Assembly (NCBI RefSeq): GCF_034377145.1
Contig: NZ_CP139709.1
Location: forward strand, 127,539 to 191,538
Source of the DNA: Sulfitobacter sp. OXR-159
GTDB lineage: Bacteria > Pseudomonadota > Alphaproteobacteria > Rhodobacterales > Rhodobacteraceae
Length of the DNA: 64,000 nt
Direction: 5' to 3'
In this document: piece after piece, positions 8,390-16,791 of the stretch
Numbering within the stretch: the stretch's first letter is position 1
Layout of the letters: each line of letters begins with the position of its first letter
The notes under the pieces: generated by a model
What the model saw: only the letters and a program-made list of their open reading frames with translations
What the model was told of the DNA's origin: nothing
The model's database searches: none
Made by a program: the position numbers and the translations under genes

Positions 8390-9160
8390 TCAAAACCCGT
8401 AGGCGACGGACAGAGTCACCTGCTGACGGTTGGTGTTGTCAGTTACGTCAAGAAGATTTAGCGATGTACTGATGGTCGAATCCGGAATATTGAATGACGC
8501 GCCGAGGTTCATTTGGGTTTCGGTAAAGGACATACTAGCACTCATATTCGAAGTGACCCCTACTCCAACACCCGCAAAGGCGCCATCCTCAACCGTGATA
8601 CCGTCGGACTGTCGAGTATTATCAGTCCCATACCCAACCACAAATTGGAGCGGGACTTCCACATTACCCCTATCTACGGCCAAGATATGGGATGCGTAGA
8701 CGGTAAACTGTTCAGACCGGTTTGAATTCACCCCCCATGCTGCAAGGTTGGAGACGGTTGCGCCGACAAAAGTAGCAGAACTCTCGCCCACATGCGCGAG
8801 GCGAGAGGCAGAGAGACTGAGCGAACCGGCGTCGCCCAAAGGATCAAGGCCCGTCAAGGCCAACCCGAACGTCAGACTTAGGTTCTCAAGGGGGCTGCCC
8901 ACACTATAGCCTGCAACAAAGTCCCCGTCGCCACCCGCGCCGGATACTCCGCCCCGCGGCGTTGCGTAGGTCAGCCCTACAAAACCGCTCCCAGATTTTG
9001 GTGCGACCGCGGAGGGTGCGCCTGCTACCGTAGGAAAGGCTAACTGCATACTTGGGCTGGGAAGCGAAGGCTGCGGTGCCATAACCGCTTCACTTTGCGC
9101 AAATACCGATGCCCCAAAGGTTGCAAACATTGAAGAAACTAACAAGATCTTTTTCGACAT
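8390..9160 (-). CDS. putative outer-membrane beta-barrel protein
   Basis: A 256-aa protein with a signal peptide (MSKKILLVSSMFATFGASVFA, cleavage before QSE), a Pro/Ala/Ser-rich linker (about residues 28-58), then alternating hydrophobic/polar strands separated by Gly/Asp/Asn turns. The last residues SVAYGF end in Phe, as expected of the beta-signal recognised by the BAM complex. These features indicate an outer-membrane barrel of roughly 8-10 strands. No specific family is recognised. It is followed 22 bp later by a small exported protein and lies next to polysaccharide export genes, so it could take part in surface assembly or anchoring. Function is otherwise unknown. Confidence 0.65.
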   Translation of the reverse strand: MSKKILLVSSMFATFGASVFAQSEAVMAPQPSLPSPSMQLAFPTVAGAPSAVAPKSGSGFVGLTYATPRGGVSGAGGDGDFVAGYSVGSPLENLSLTFGLALTGLDPLGDAGSLSLSASRLAHVGESSATFVGATVSNLAAWGVNSNRSEQFTVYASHILAVDRGNVEVPLQFVVGYGTDNTRQSDGITVEDGAFAGVGVGVTSNMSASMSFTETQMNLGASFNIPDSTISTSLNLLDVTDNTNRQQVTLSVAYGF

Positions 9161-9805
9161 TCCATTCCGCCTATCTGAATTTTCAGGTCCCTCTGAACCT
9201 GTAGAATAGCAACTGGGACTTTACAAGAATAGCATTTTCCGCAAGGGAGGCGAGCATATCTATAGCGGCGTGACAAACGCTGGCATCGCCGACAACCGTC
9301 GATTTCGAAAATATGCCTGCTTCTAAGGTTAATGGTATAAGGCCGTGAACGGAAACAAATGGTGCTATGAGGTAAATGCCCTCATGGACAGGGTTACGAT
9401 TTTCTCCGGCTGTGCCTGCAATCTCGGCATAGCTGTACGCATTTGTGTGACGAAAACTATCGGTCGGTTGGGCCGGCCGACTTCGGCACGCACTGCAAAG
9501 AGGCTTATCTAGCCTCAGTACTGCAGCCTGTCGTTTTTTCGGATGCCATGTCAGGTGGGGTATCCTACCGCACCAAGTTTTAAATGCCATCTTCAGCATA
9601 GGGATGGAATACCAAATGGCCGGCCCTGGAATAGCTGGCGGTGAACGCCCGCAACGCAACCATATCGTGCGTATATGTCACTGCCAAGAGGCACGGTCGG
9701 CGACTATGATCCGGATAATTTAGTAGCGCGTCATGCTTTTATTTTCTACCCGTCAGTTTCCAATGCCCCCCGGAAGGTGATTGCTGCGCCCAGGAAAAAG
9801 CAGTC
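9161..9805. other. stretch without a confident gene
   Basis: A 158-codon minus-strand frame (9183-9659) is open but has no ribosome binding site, no recognisable domain and an uneven, Cys-scattered composition, so it is not called. The upstream part should contain the promoter of the outer-membrane protein gene. The rest separates the polysaccharide block from the replication module. Confidence 0.35.
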
Positions 9806-11083
9806 TTAATCGCCAGGCGTTGTCTTTTCCGAGAAAGCGTCTGGGATCAAATCCTCCCAGAACGCCTGCATTTCCGACGCACAGAGCGCCGCTTTCCATC
9901 CCAGCCGAGAGAACTCGGATTTCAAAAGCTCATCGCTTAACCAGGCCAAGAACAGCTTCCGGTCCGCATCCCGCTGTGTGGGCGAGCGGGAATCGGCAAT
10001 CTCCTGCACCCGCGCCATGATCGCCGCCCGCGCTTTGCGTTCTTCTTCAACCACCTGCGCGCGCTCTTCCTCCGCCGCATTGTTCCGCGCCGCTTGCGCC
10101 TTGCGCAGCACCGCTGCGGCTTTGACCTTGGGCGAAGGTGCCGCGGATTTTTCTGACTTATAGTCATTCTGAAGCGCAGCCCTTAGATATCCGACCGGGC
10201 TGTCGACGCCCCCCCTGCCCTTTAAATAGGAAATCTTTTCTGAGACATAGTCCTCACCATGTTCGGAAATCCATTGCCGCGCCAAACGGTCTGACACGCC
10301 CAAATCCATCAGTGCTAAATAGACGGCCCCCTGCCGCAGCCCTTCCCCATCATCGATGTCGAGCATCGCAAGTTGCGGGTTCTCTTTGATAAGAAACCGG
10401 ATCTCACTGACCTGCCGCCCCATCTTATGCAGCTCGGGCGTGATCAGGATATTCGAGGTCTTGTTCACCTCCGCCACGGCTGGCTTGATGATCTTAGCAT
10501 TCAAATGCTTGAAACTTTCGTAATAAGCACTGCCCTCGACCCCCATGAGTCGGCGAAACAGATCGATCGGCCACCACCCCGTCGATCCGGTGCGCAGAAA
10601 TCGATAGCAGTTCTCGTAGAGCGCCAGCGCATGTCCAGAAGTGAAACGCCGCTGGATGTTCAGATTGATCAGCGCGAAAACCTTAGGATCGTGCAGTTTC
10701 TCCGCCAAAGCGGGGGAATAGGCGTATTCACAGACCCCTGCCGACAGTTTCGCATAAGACAAAAGCGCCGAAACACCCCATTCTTGCCGCCCGTTAGCGT
10801 CCAACATATCCCATTCCGCCGTGGTCTCAGCCAAACTGCGAAGGGACTGTTTCAACGTATCCATGTCGTTAGAGTTATAGCCCACCATCAGGCACAGGGT
10901 CCGCGCATCGATCTGATGTTTGTTGCGCGTCACCAACGTATCGTAGGCATTGAGCAGAAGAACATTGCTCAGCTTCCGCTGTAATAGCGTCAGCTTTCCA
11001 GAGACATGGATCGCCGCCACGTTCTTCTTCACCGACTGTCGGCGGAGCGCGCCGGTCAATTTATTATGGGGGATGCTGCTCAT
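9806..11083 (-). CDS. plasmid replication initiator, Rep_3 type
   Basis: A replication initiation protein of about 425 aa. The ATG at 11083 begins MSSIPHNKLTGALRRQSVKKN and has AGAGG five bases upstream; a longer form from a TTG at 11155 is open but has no ribosome site. The N-terminal two thirds match the Rep_3 initiator pattern: a first winged helix (VSGKLTLLQRKLSNVLLLNA, DTLKQSLRSLAE), INLNIQRRFTSGHALALYENC in the centre, and EVNKTSNILITPE. The C-terminal ~150 residues are charged and Ala-rich, likely helical. Such initiators bind iterons and open the adjacent AT-rich DNA. The gene is divergent from parA, and repeats plus an AT-rich tract lie between them, which fits an origin. Confidence 0.85.
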   Translation of the reverse strand: MSSIPHNKLTGALRRQSVKKNVAAIHVSGKLTLLQRKLSNVLLLNAYDTLVTRNKHQIDARTLCLMVGYNSNDMDTLKQSLRSLAETTAEWDMLDANGRQEWGVSALLSYAKLSAGVCEYAYSPALAEKLHDPKVFALINLNIQRRFTSGHALALYENCYRFLRTGSTGWWPIDLFRRLMGVEGSAYYESFKHLNAKIIKPAVAEVNKTSNILITPELHKMGRQVSEIRFLIKENPQLAMLDIDDGEGLRQGAVYLALMDLGVSDRLARQWISEHGEDYVSEKISYLKGRGGVDSPVGYLRAALQNDYKSEKSAAPSPKVKAAAVLRKAQAARNNAAEEERAQVVEEERKARAAIMARVQEIADSRSPTQRDADRKLFLAWLSDELLKSEFSRLGWKAALCASEMQAFWEDLIPDAFSEKTTPGD

Positions 11084-11185
11084 CTCGGCCTCTGCTTTGC
11101 TGTCACCGCCCCGACGCTTCGCGCTCTCAGGTGAACTCCCTCCATTATTGCGCAAAAGGTGCCCGATCTCAATCTATCAATGGGG

Positions 11186-11415
11186 ACCCGTTTCCAGGGC
11201 AGAGGCATCCCGGAAACGGGTTCCTTACAGAAAATCTACCTGATGCACATGGGCCAATCGGAAATTACAAGGGTCCGGAAGCCCGAAAAACGCTTAGAAG
11301 CGACCCTCCCGACGAACGGTCCCCCTCCCCCTGCGAATCGGAACCCGTTTTACTGCATACGGGTACTAGCGAACCTGTAAGCAGGTACCAATAGACCTGT
11401 AAATCGGTACCTGTA
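11186..11415. repeat. iteron-like repeats of the presumed origin
   Basis: Related motifs lie between the initiator and parA. ACCCGTTTCC at 11186-11195 is mirrored by GGAAACGGGT at 11212-11221. ACCCGTTTT recurs at 11343, with ACGGGT at 11359-11364 closing a short palindrome. ACCTGTA occurs in direct orientation at 11373, 11395 and 11409, the first two 22 bp apart. A helical-turn period beside a Rep_3 gene is what iteron origins look like, although the copies are short and degenerate. Confidence 0.6.
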
Positions 11416-11520
11416 TAGTTATAGAGCATTGATAATAAATAGATAAGTGGACACAAAGACTCTAAATCGAATAAAGAATAACAAACTATGTGAGCTGTTC
11501 TCAGCAAGAATTTGGTATGG
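11411..11520. other. AT-rich tract, candidate duplex-unwinding element
   Basis: About 110 bp with marked A/T bias (for example ATTGATAATAAATAGATAAG near 11428) directly follow the iteron-like repeats and precede the first parS-like palindrome. In iteron plasmids the AT-rich segment next to the initiator sites is where strands open. The assignment rests on position and composition only. Confidence 0.45.
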
Positions 11521-11524
11521 AAGA

Positions 11525-11550
11525 GGGTAGTTTCGCACGCGAAACTACCC
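11525..11550. promoter_or_regulatory. parS-like site 1, upstream of parA
   Basis: A perfect palindrome of two 12-bp arms around a central AC. The core is GTTTCGCACGCGAAAC and the flanks are GGGTA/TACCC. It is one of four copies of this core in the partition region and lies 110 bp before parA, so it is a likely ParB-binding centromere site that may also take part in repressing the par operon. Confidence 0.85.
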
Positions 11551-11660
11551 AAACACTCGCAATATGTACGGTATGCCTTACTAATTCCCATTTCCGAAAA
11601 GATGTGCGATAACTAGCATGATAACACCGAATATTGATGATCTGACCGAGGCATCGCAAC

Positions 11661-13064
11661 ATGGATAAGAAGTCGGGCACCCCCCTGCCCCCCTATTTCA
11701 ATCTCGATCCCGAAGCCGCAGCGGCAAAGCTCAGCGATCCGGTGGACACCGCCCGATTCGCCAAAGCCGCTGCTTTCGCCGGGCGCGGCAGGGCGGATCT
11801 TGCTAAACGGGGTTATGCCCCGGACGGGCAGAAAAAGCTTCGAAAATTTTCGACATGGGAGATTTGCCGCTACCTCATCCCCGTGGCCCCCGCTCATCTG
11901 CGCAGAGTGCTAAACAAGCACCCCGAACTCCCGCAAGGTGAGGGGGCCGGGAACGCCAAGCGCTTCAGCCTCGAAGAAATCCTTACGCTGCGAAAACACT
12001 TCTCCGAAGAGGGTGTCAGCACCAAAGAATACCGCCCCTACCGCCCCAAAGGGCTGCCCGCAAAGGTGGTCGCCGTGGCTAATTTTAAGGGGGGTGTGGG
12101 TAAGACCTCGACGGCGGCGCACCTTGCAATGTCGGCTGCCTTGGACGGCTACAAGGTGCTTGTCGTGGATCTCGATTCCCAAGGTTCGATGACTTCTATC
12201 ATGGGTGGACAGGTTCAAGACGAATGGCAGACGATTTTTCCGCTCCTAGCGCGCGATTATGCATTGCAGTTCCAAGCCGAAAACCGCGTCCGTGCTGCCG
12301 CCGCAGAGCCCGAAATGCCAATGGACGAAACCCTGACCGAGGCGATGACGATCTCGCTCAAGGACGTCGTTCAAAAGACCCATTGGCCTAACATTGATCT
12401 CATCGGGGCTCAGCTCAACCTATATTGGGCCGAATTCCAAATTCCTGTTTGGCGGATGGCTCTTCGGCACTGGGCTCTTTGGGATGCGCTGTCCTCGGCG
12501 CTGGATTCGGGTGGCGCCTTAGATGAATATGACATCATCCTGCTCGATACGCCCCCTGCCCTTGGCTATCTGACGATCAATGCTTTGGCCGCGGCCGATA
12601 TCATTATGGTGCCATTAGGCGCCTCGTTTTTAGAGTTCGATTCCACCGGTCGTTTCTTCGATATGCTCTATTCCACCTTCGCTTCAATTGAAGAGGGTGA
12701 AAACGCAGCGCGGCGGCGTGAAGGTTTGCCTGAGATGAAGTTTGAATGGGACGTCGTGCGAGCGATCATCACGCGCTTCGATGCCAGCCAGCAGACCGAT
12801 CTGGCAAATGTGATCCAAGCTTATTTCGGCGATATGACAAATACATACCGGCAGGAGTTCACGGCGATGGTCGGGCAGGCCGGGGAAAGTGTAAACGGGA
12901 TTTACGAGGCTGATTATCGGGATTTTAACCGCGAAACCTATACCCGCGGGCGAGAGACCTTTGACCGGACCTACGCCGAGTTTAAAGAGGTTTTGCTCGG
13001 CGCCTGGTGGCGCGATGATCAAGAGCGGAAGGAGGCCGAGAATGGCAAAACGCAGACAGCTTGA
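11661..13064 (+). CDS. parA: ParA-family plasmid partition ATPase
   Basis: A 467-aa type Ia ParA. The first ~110 residues hold a DNA-binding region (FSTWEICRYLIPVAPAHLRR, then RFSLEEILTLRKHF) as found in ParA proteins that also repress their own operon. The deviant Walker A motif FKGGVGKTSTAAHL is at about residue 138, Walker A' is VLVVDLDSQGSMT, and Walker B is ILLDTPPALGYLTINALAAAD. The protein drives plasmid segregation by ATP-dependent binding to the nucleoid and stimulation by ParB bound at parS. GAGG precedes the ATG. It overlaps parB by 23 bp, and parS-like sites flank and enter the operon. Confidence 0.93.
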   Translation: MDKKSGTPLPPYFNLDPEAAAAKLSDPVDTARFAKAAAFAGRGRADLAKRGYAPDGQKKLRKFSTWEICRYLIPVAPAHLRRVLNKHPELPQGEGAGNAKRFSLEEILTLRKHFSEEGVSTKEYRPYRPKGLPAKVVAVANFKGGVGKTSTAAHLAMSAALDGYKVLVVDLDSQGSMTSIMGGQVQDEWQTIFPLLARDYALQFQAENRVRAAAAEPEMPMDETLTEAMTISLKDVVQKTHWPNIDLIGAQLNLYWAEFQIPVWRMALRHWALWDALSSALDSGGALDEYDIILLDTPPALGYLTINALAAADIIMVPLGASFLEFDSTGRFFDMLYSTFASIEEGENAARRREGLPEMKFEWDVVRAIITRFDASQQTDLANVIQAYFGDMTNTYRQEFTAMVGQAGESVNGIYEADYRDFNRETYTRGRETFDRTYAEFKEVLLGAWWRDDQERKEAENGKTQTA

Positions 13065-14124
13065 GGTCCCCTCGGCAGAGGCGCTTAAAGAGATCGAAGA
13101 GGGTTTCGCGCGCGAAACCTCTCAGATCGGGACCCGTGCGCCAATCGCGGATGTGGCGGCGGATGCGGCCTGGCATAAAGACCCCCTACCCCAACATCTC
13201 CGCGAGGAAAATGCGCGGGACAAAGCAGATGCAAAGGCGCTCCGGCTCGCCCGGGAAAAGGGCCTTGTCCTGACCGAAGTGCCGTTGCACGAGATTACTG
13301 CCGATGCCCTTAGTCGCGACCGTTTGAAAATGGACGAAGAGGATCTGGCCGAACTTCGGCGGTCAATTGCGGACCATGGGCTTCGCCTGCCAATTGAGGT
13401 TTTCGAACCGCCGAATCCCGAGGCCGCTGGGAAATACGCGCTGATCTCGGGCTTCAGGAGGCTTGCCGCTATGCGCGAATTGAACGCGCTTTCTGGGGGT
13501 GAACGGCATCAGACAATTTTGGCCTTCGTGCGCAAACCGGATACGCTGGCCGATGCGATCGTGTCTATGATCGAGGAGAATGAGGTCCGGACTGGGCTCA
13601 GCCAGTATGAACGCGGTCGCGCTGCGGCGATCACGGTCCATGATGGGGTTTTTTCCACCATAGATGAGGCCGTCGCGACGTTGTTTTCCTCCGCCAGTAA
13701 GGCGAAGCGGTCGAAGATTCGATCCTTTGCTCTTGTGCATGAAGAACTGGGTGACATGCTGCGTTTCGGCCCTGAGCTGAGCGAGCGTCAGTGTCTGCGC
13801 ATTGCGACTGTTCTGCGCGCGGGGCAGAGCGAGGGGATGCGGTCGGCGCTGGAAACGCACGCCGTTGCCACCGCGGAGGATGAATGGGCGGTGTTAGAAC
13901 CGTTGATCGAGGTTGTCGAGGGTGCCGACTCCGATCACAAGCGCGGCGGACGCCCTCGGAAAAGTGTGGAGCGGCCTAGGCCGGTGAGCTTGGCCAATGA
14001 CCTCACAATGGAGCGGGTTCGCACCGAGGATGGCTATGCCATTCGCATTCGAGGCCCGCATGTGAACGAAGAAATGATCGAGCTGATCATGGACCGGATC
14101 AAGTATCTGCTCGCGGAAATCTAA
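13042..14124 (+). CDS. parB: ParB-family plasmid partition protein
   Basis: A 360-aa ParB. The ATG at 13042 is preceded by GGAAGGAGG and starts MAKRRQLEVPSAEAL; a longer frame upstream would run deep into parA. The ParB/Srx-like nuclease fold is visible at about residues 80-170 (LKMDEEDLAELRRSIADHG, RLPIEVFEPP, YALISGFRRLAAM). It is followed by the helix-turn-helix region (SMIEENEVRTGLSQYERGRAA, about 172-195) and a C-terminal dimerisation region. It binds parS and forms the partition complex with ParA. Notably, a parS-like palindrome lies inside its own 5' coding region, where it encodes the segment GFARET (about residue 21). Confidence 0.92.
   Translation: MAKRRQLEVPSAEALKEIEEGFARETSQIGTRAPIADVAADAAWHKDPLPQHLREENARDKADAKALRLAREKGLVLTEVPLHEITADALSRDRLKMDEEDLAELRRSIADHGLRLPIEVFEPPNPEAAGKYALISGFRRLAAMRELNALSGGERHQTILAFVRKPDTLADAIVSMIEENEVRTGLSQYERGRAAAITVHDGVFSTIDEAVATLFSSASKAKRSKIRSFALVHEELGDMLRFGPELSERQCLRIATVLRAGQSEGMRSALETHAVATAEDEWAVLEPLIEVVEGADSDHKRGGRPRKSVERPRPVSLANDLTMERVRTEDGYAIRIRGPHVNEEMIELIMDRIKYLLAEI
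13102..13119. promoter_or_regulatory. parS-like site 2, inside the parB coding sequence
   Basis: GGTTTCGCGCGCGAAACC is an 18-bp perfect palindrome with the same core as the sites at 11525, 14135 and 14180. It starts 60 bp after the parB start codon and is translated as part of ParB. The shared core makes chance unlikely. Confidence 0.8.
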
Positions 14125-14134
14125 ACCCCCTGGA

Positions 14135-14160
14135 GGGAGGTTTCGCGCGCGAAACCTCCC
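14135..14160. promoter_or_regulatory. parS-like site 3, downstream of parB
   Basis: A perfect 26-bp palindrome with core GTTTCGCGCGCGAAAC and flanks GGGAG/CTCCC. It starts 10 bp after the parB stop. It might also act as a transcript-end hairpin, but the shared core points to ParB binding. Confidence 0.85.
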
Positions 14161-14179
14161 CTAACCCCATTGATCGACT

Positions 14180-14199
14180 AGGTTTCGCACGCGAAACCT
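14180..14199. promoter_or_regulatory. parS-like site 4, downstream of parB
   Basis: AGGTTTCGCACGCGAAACCT is a palindrome of two 9-bp arms around a central AC, with the same core as site 1. It lies 45 bp (start to start) after site 3, forming a pair downstream of parAB. Confidence 0.85.
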
Positions 14200-15160
14200 C
14201 TTGCCCTATGCCGCGGCGCGGGCTGTTTTGCGATGTGGTTGATCCGCGCATCAGAAGTTCAAATTCTCGGTTATCAAAGAAGACGGCGATGCTTATTCGC
14301 TATGTTTCCTAAAGACACCACAACGGATTGACCAGCCACATCGTGGAAGGTTCGATGTAACACCCGGTGATACAGCAGCTCTCCCTCATACGACGCGCGG
14401 TGTGAGGTCGCATCTGCTGGCGATTCGGCGGTGGTACTGAAAAGTGGGAATGTGATCCCCCTGCCCGCCCGGCGTGATTTACCGGCCCCGCATCGTAAAG
14501 ATTGCTGGCGGCAGGATAACAACCACGGGTGTCGAGGGGTTGTTCAGATGCTGAGGGTCAGCATTAATCGCTTCTGCGGTATGCCGTAACCGGGCCCCTA
14601 TCGGCTTTCCGGTGGCTTTTTGCTGGAACCGGGTGCGCTCAGATATCGGTATCGAACAAATCGACGGGTGGCGCCAAGCGGCGCTTGATCCGCGTGATGT
14701 AGGCAATTCAACGATCTAGAGTCGAACGGCGAGCCGCATGGATGGCGTTGCTGGGGAGGATGGCAGCCAAAACCTCGGCGTACAGGACAGCCATTTCGCT
14801 AATGCCAAGCGGACGCTCCAAGCGGTTTTCACCGCGCGCTACGCGACGGGTGCGGCCTATTGCGTTTTGGTCAAGCCGGGGATTAAGCCGAGGCGGCCTT
14901 CACCCGCAATGGTAATGAAAGCGAACCGCCTGTTGCTGTGATCGGTTGAGATGGGCCGCGGCGCAATCGCGCGGAACCGTTCGTTTTGGCATGGAACGAT
15001 GGGCGGGATGTTCACGACAATGAAAGATCGGTCCGACGGGTGTTTCGCAGCGATTTATTGACCTCGGAGGCGCTCTATACCGAGTTGAGAAATGCTGCGC
15101 GCCAGACCGATTACTATGCTCTGCAGGCCAATGCCCGGACTGTTTCCACGCGGGGCTTTT
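14200..15160. other. stretch without a confident gene
   Basis: About 960 bp with many stops in all frames and only short unrelated open frames (for example 14738-14941 and 14986-15180 on the plus strand). None has a ribosome site together with a recognisable domain. It looks like decayed DNA between the partition module and the frameshifted gene that follows. Confidence 0.35.
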
Positions 15161-15882
15161 CTACTTTGGCGGGGGCGTAGAGGTCACATCTAGCGGCGTC
15201 ACGCCGTTCTTAGGCAGGCGTTCAGCCAGCTCCTTCCATCCGGGCTCGTCCTCGGGCGTGCGTTCCCAAACATCGCTGTGTTCTAAGTCAAGCGGGCTGT
15301 TGTAGCCGATGACCGAGGGGATGCTCGGGTGGAAGAGCCGATCTCGAAAGAGGGTAGGCGGCCCACGGTGGCGGTAGAGCAGGATGCGATTGCTGTTGGT
15401 CGTTTGATCCGAGCTCCCCAGTTTCATCGCGGTTTGAGGCGAGACCGATGTCGGCATGGGTGAAAGGGCCAAGAGTAGTGTCGAAATCCGGCTCGCCGTG
15501 CCAAATGATACTGACCCGCGCGGGCGACGGTTCGGGCAAGCGGTCGAGGACATGGATGTGCCAGTGCGGCGGGCCGTCCGTCAAGCGCATGAGGGCAGGG
15601 GTAATCGAGCGGGGTCGTGCCCGCGCAGACGGCGGTGGGGCTAGTACAGAGTTTGGAGTAAGGGTCAGTGGAATTGACCCATTGTTCCGCGTGAGGGATG
15701 CCGTTCGGGTCAAACGTGAGGTTCGGGGAATCCGCCAAATGGGCGGCACTATGGGGGCTGACGGTGCTGATGCGAGTGAAGGGGCGGTGGTTCCGCTCTA
15801 CCCACAGAAGCGCATCCAACGCATTCAGCACGCGGATATCATCTGAAACACGGTAAATACGAGCGGCATGCGGGGGATCGGG
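15161..15882 (-). pseudogene. frameshifted gene of unknown function
   Basis: Reading the minus strand, protein-like sequence continues for about 230 codons but moves across all three frames. The first part (about 15882-15660) contains ARIYRVSDDIRVLNALDAL and FTRISTVSPHSAAHLADSP. After a frameshift near 15655 comes PPHWHIHVLDRLPEPSPARV and IIWHGEPDFDTTLGPF. After another near 15450 comes SNRILLYRHRGPP, IPSVIGYNSPLDLEHSDVW and the end EDEPGWKELAERLPKNG. The joined sequence is plausible as one soluble protein, but I do not recognise the family. Two shifts and no intact start mean it is probably inactive. Neighbours are equally decayed. Confidence 0.5.
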
Positions 15883-16282
15883 TCAGAGCCCGCGGCCGAG
15901 TCTCGGACTGCGATCTACGGGGGCTCTATTAAGGGGCGCTGGCATTTGTCTTTGCGGGCCTGCACTAGGGCTTTGGCAGTCTACCGCTTCAGGCGAAGCG
16001 GTTGGGTGCGCCATTGATTTGCCCTCGGAGCGAGGCGATGCCGGTGATCTTCTGCGATGCGCCGCCTTGGTTCGACCCGCGTGATGAAGGGGATATCGCA
16101 AGAGCGCTAACGCTGTCTTCGCAGACTGGCGCTGCGCCACCGGGAAATGGTCCGACGGGGCAGCGCCGGGCGGATTTATCTGAGTGGCACAGAAGTGCCA
16201 TAGTGGTAGCGTAGGTGGCCAGGCGATCTACAAATCGTTGATTTTGGTGCGGCCGCGGAAGGGAGATGAGAAAACTGTAACT
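15883..16282. other. stretch without a confident gene
   Basis: About 400 bp. Short overlapping frames on both strands (around 15989-16214) show no domain. I see nothing assignable here. Confidence 0.3.
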
Positions 16283-16450
16283 TCACAGCACGCCTATGCG
16301 TAGCCGGTTAGCCCTCAAAGCAGGCAGGCCCACGCCCGTAGCGTCGAACCGGCCGTCGGGTGCAACGACCTGGCCGGTGACATAGGATGCGGTCGCTGGC
16401 GAGGAAACGTATGGCGACCGCGATTTCGCGTTCGGAGCCGCAGCGGTTAA
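16283..16450 (-). pseudogene. C-terminal remnant of a short-chain dehydrogenase/reductase
   Basis: The minus strand encodes SEREIAVAIRFLASD in one frame and, after a one-base shift near 16390, YVTGQVVAPDGRFDATGVG with a stop at 16283-16285. Together these are the classic SDR C-terminus (EIA...FLASD..SYVTGQ...DGG). No upstream catalytic Ser/Tyr-x3-Lys region is present, so this is a truncated, frameshifted remnant. Confidence 0.65.
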
Positions 16451-16572
16451 GGGGGGATCGGGTGATGATAGGTCGCGCGTGTTATTGGCGAATGGACGGC
16501 AAGCGGGCGCGCGCTACCCTCAAGTGCGACTCTCTGTACAAAACAGTAGTTTATCTAACGGGAGGAATCGGT

Positions 16573-16791
16573 ATGGGAGCCGTTTACAGCCAACTGAGTA
16601 TCACAGAACGACGCGAGATAGAACGCTGGAGGCATGCAAAGGTGCCTGTCGATGAGATGGCGCGCGTCATGAAGCGCTGCAGATCAATGATATTCCGTGA
16701 GCTAAAGCGCAACCATTTCCCGGATGAAAACATACCCGGATGCGATGGCTATCACGGTGCCGCCGCGCAACTGATACAAGCGGAATGGGCG
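16573..16791 (+). pseudogene. 5' fragment of an IS30-family transposase
   Basis: From the ATG at 16573 (GGGAGG lies about 12 bp upstream) the product begins MGAVYSQLSITERREIERW and continues with MARVMKRCRSMIFRELKRN. This is the N-terminal helix-turn-helix of IS30-family transposases. The reading stops making sense at the left end of the IS3-family element at 16792, and no downstream IS30 part is visible after 18011. About 73 codons remain of the 330-400 expected. Confidence 0.75.

Noticed and set aside
9183..9659. 158-codon minus-strand frame
   Set aside because: No ribosome site, no domain, uneven composition; not strong enough to call a gene.
14135..14160. Intrinsic terminator after parB
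   Set aside because: The palindrome shares its core with three other copies, including one inside parB, so a ParB site is the better explanation; no T tract follows.
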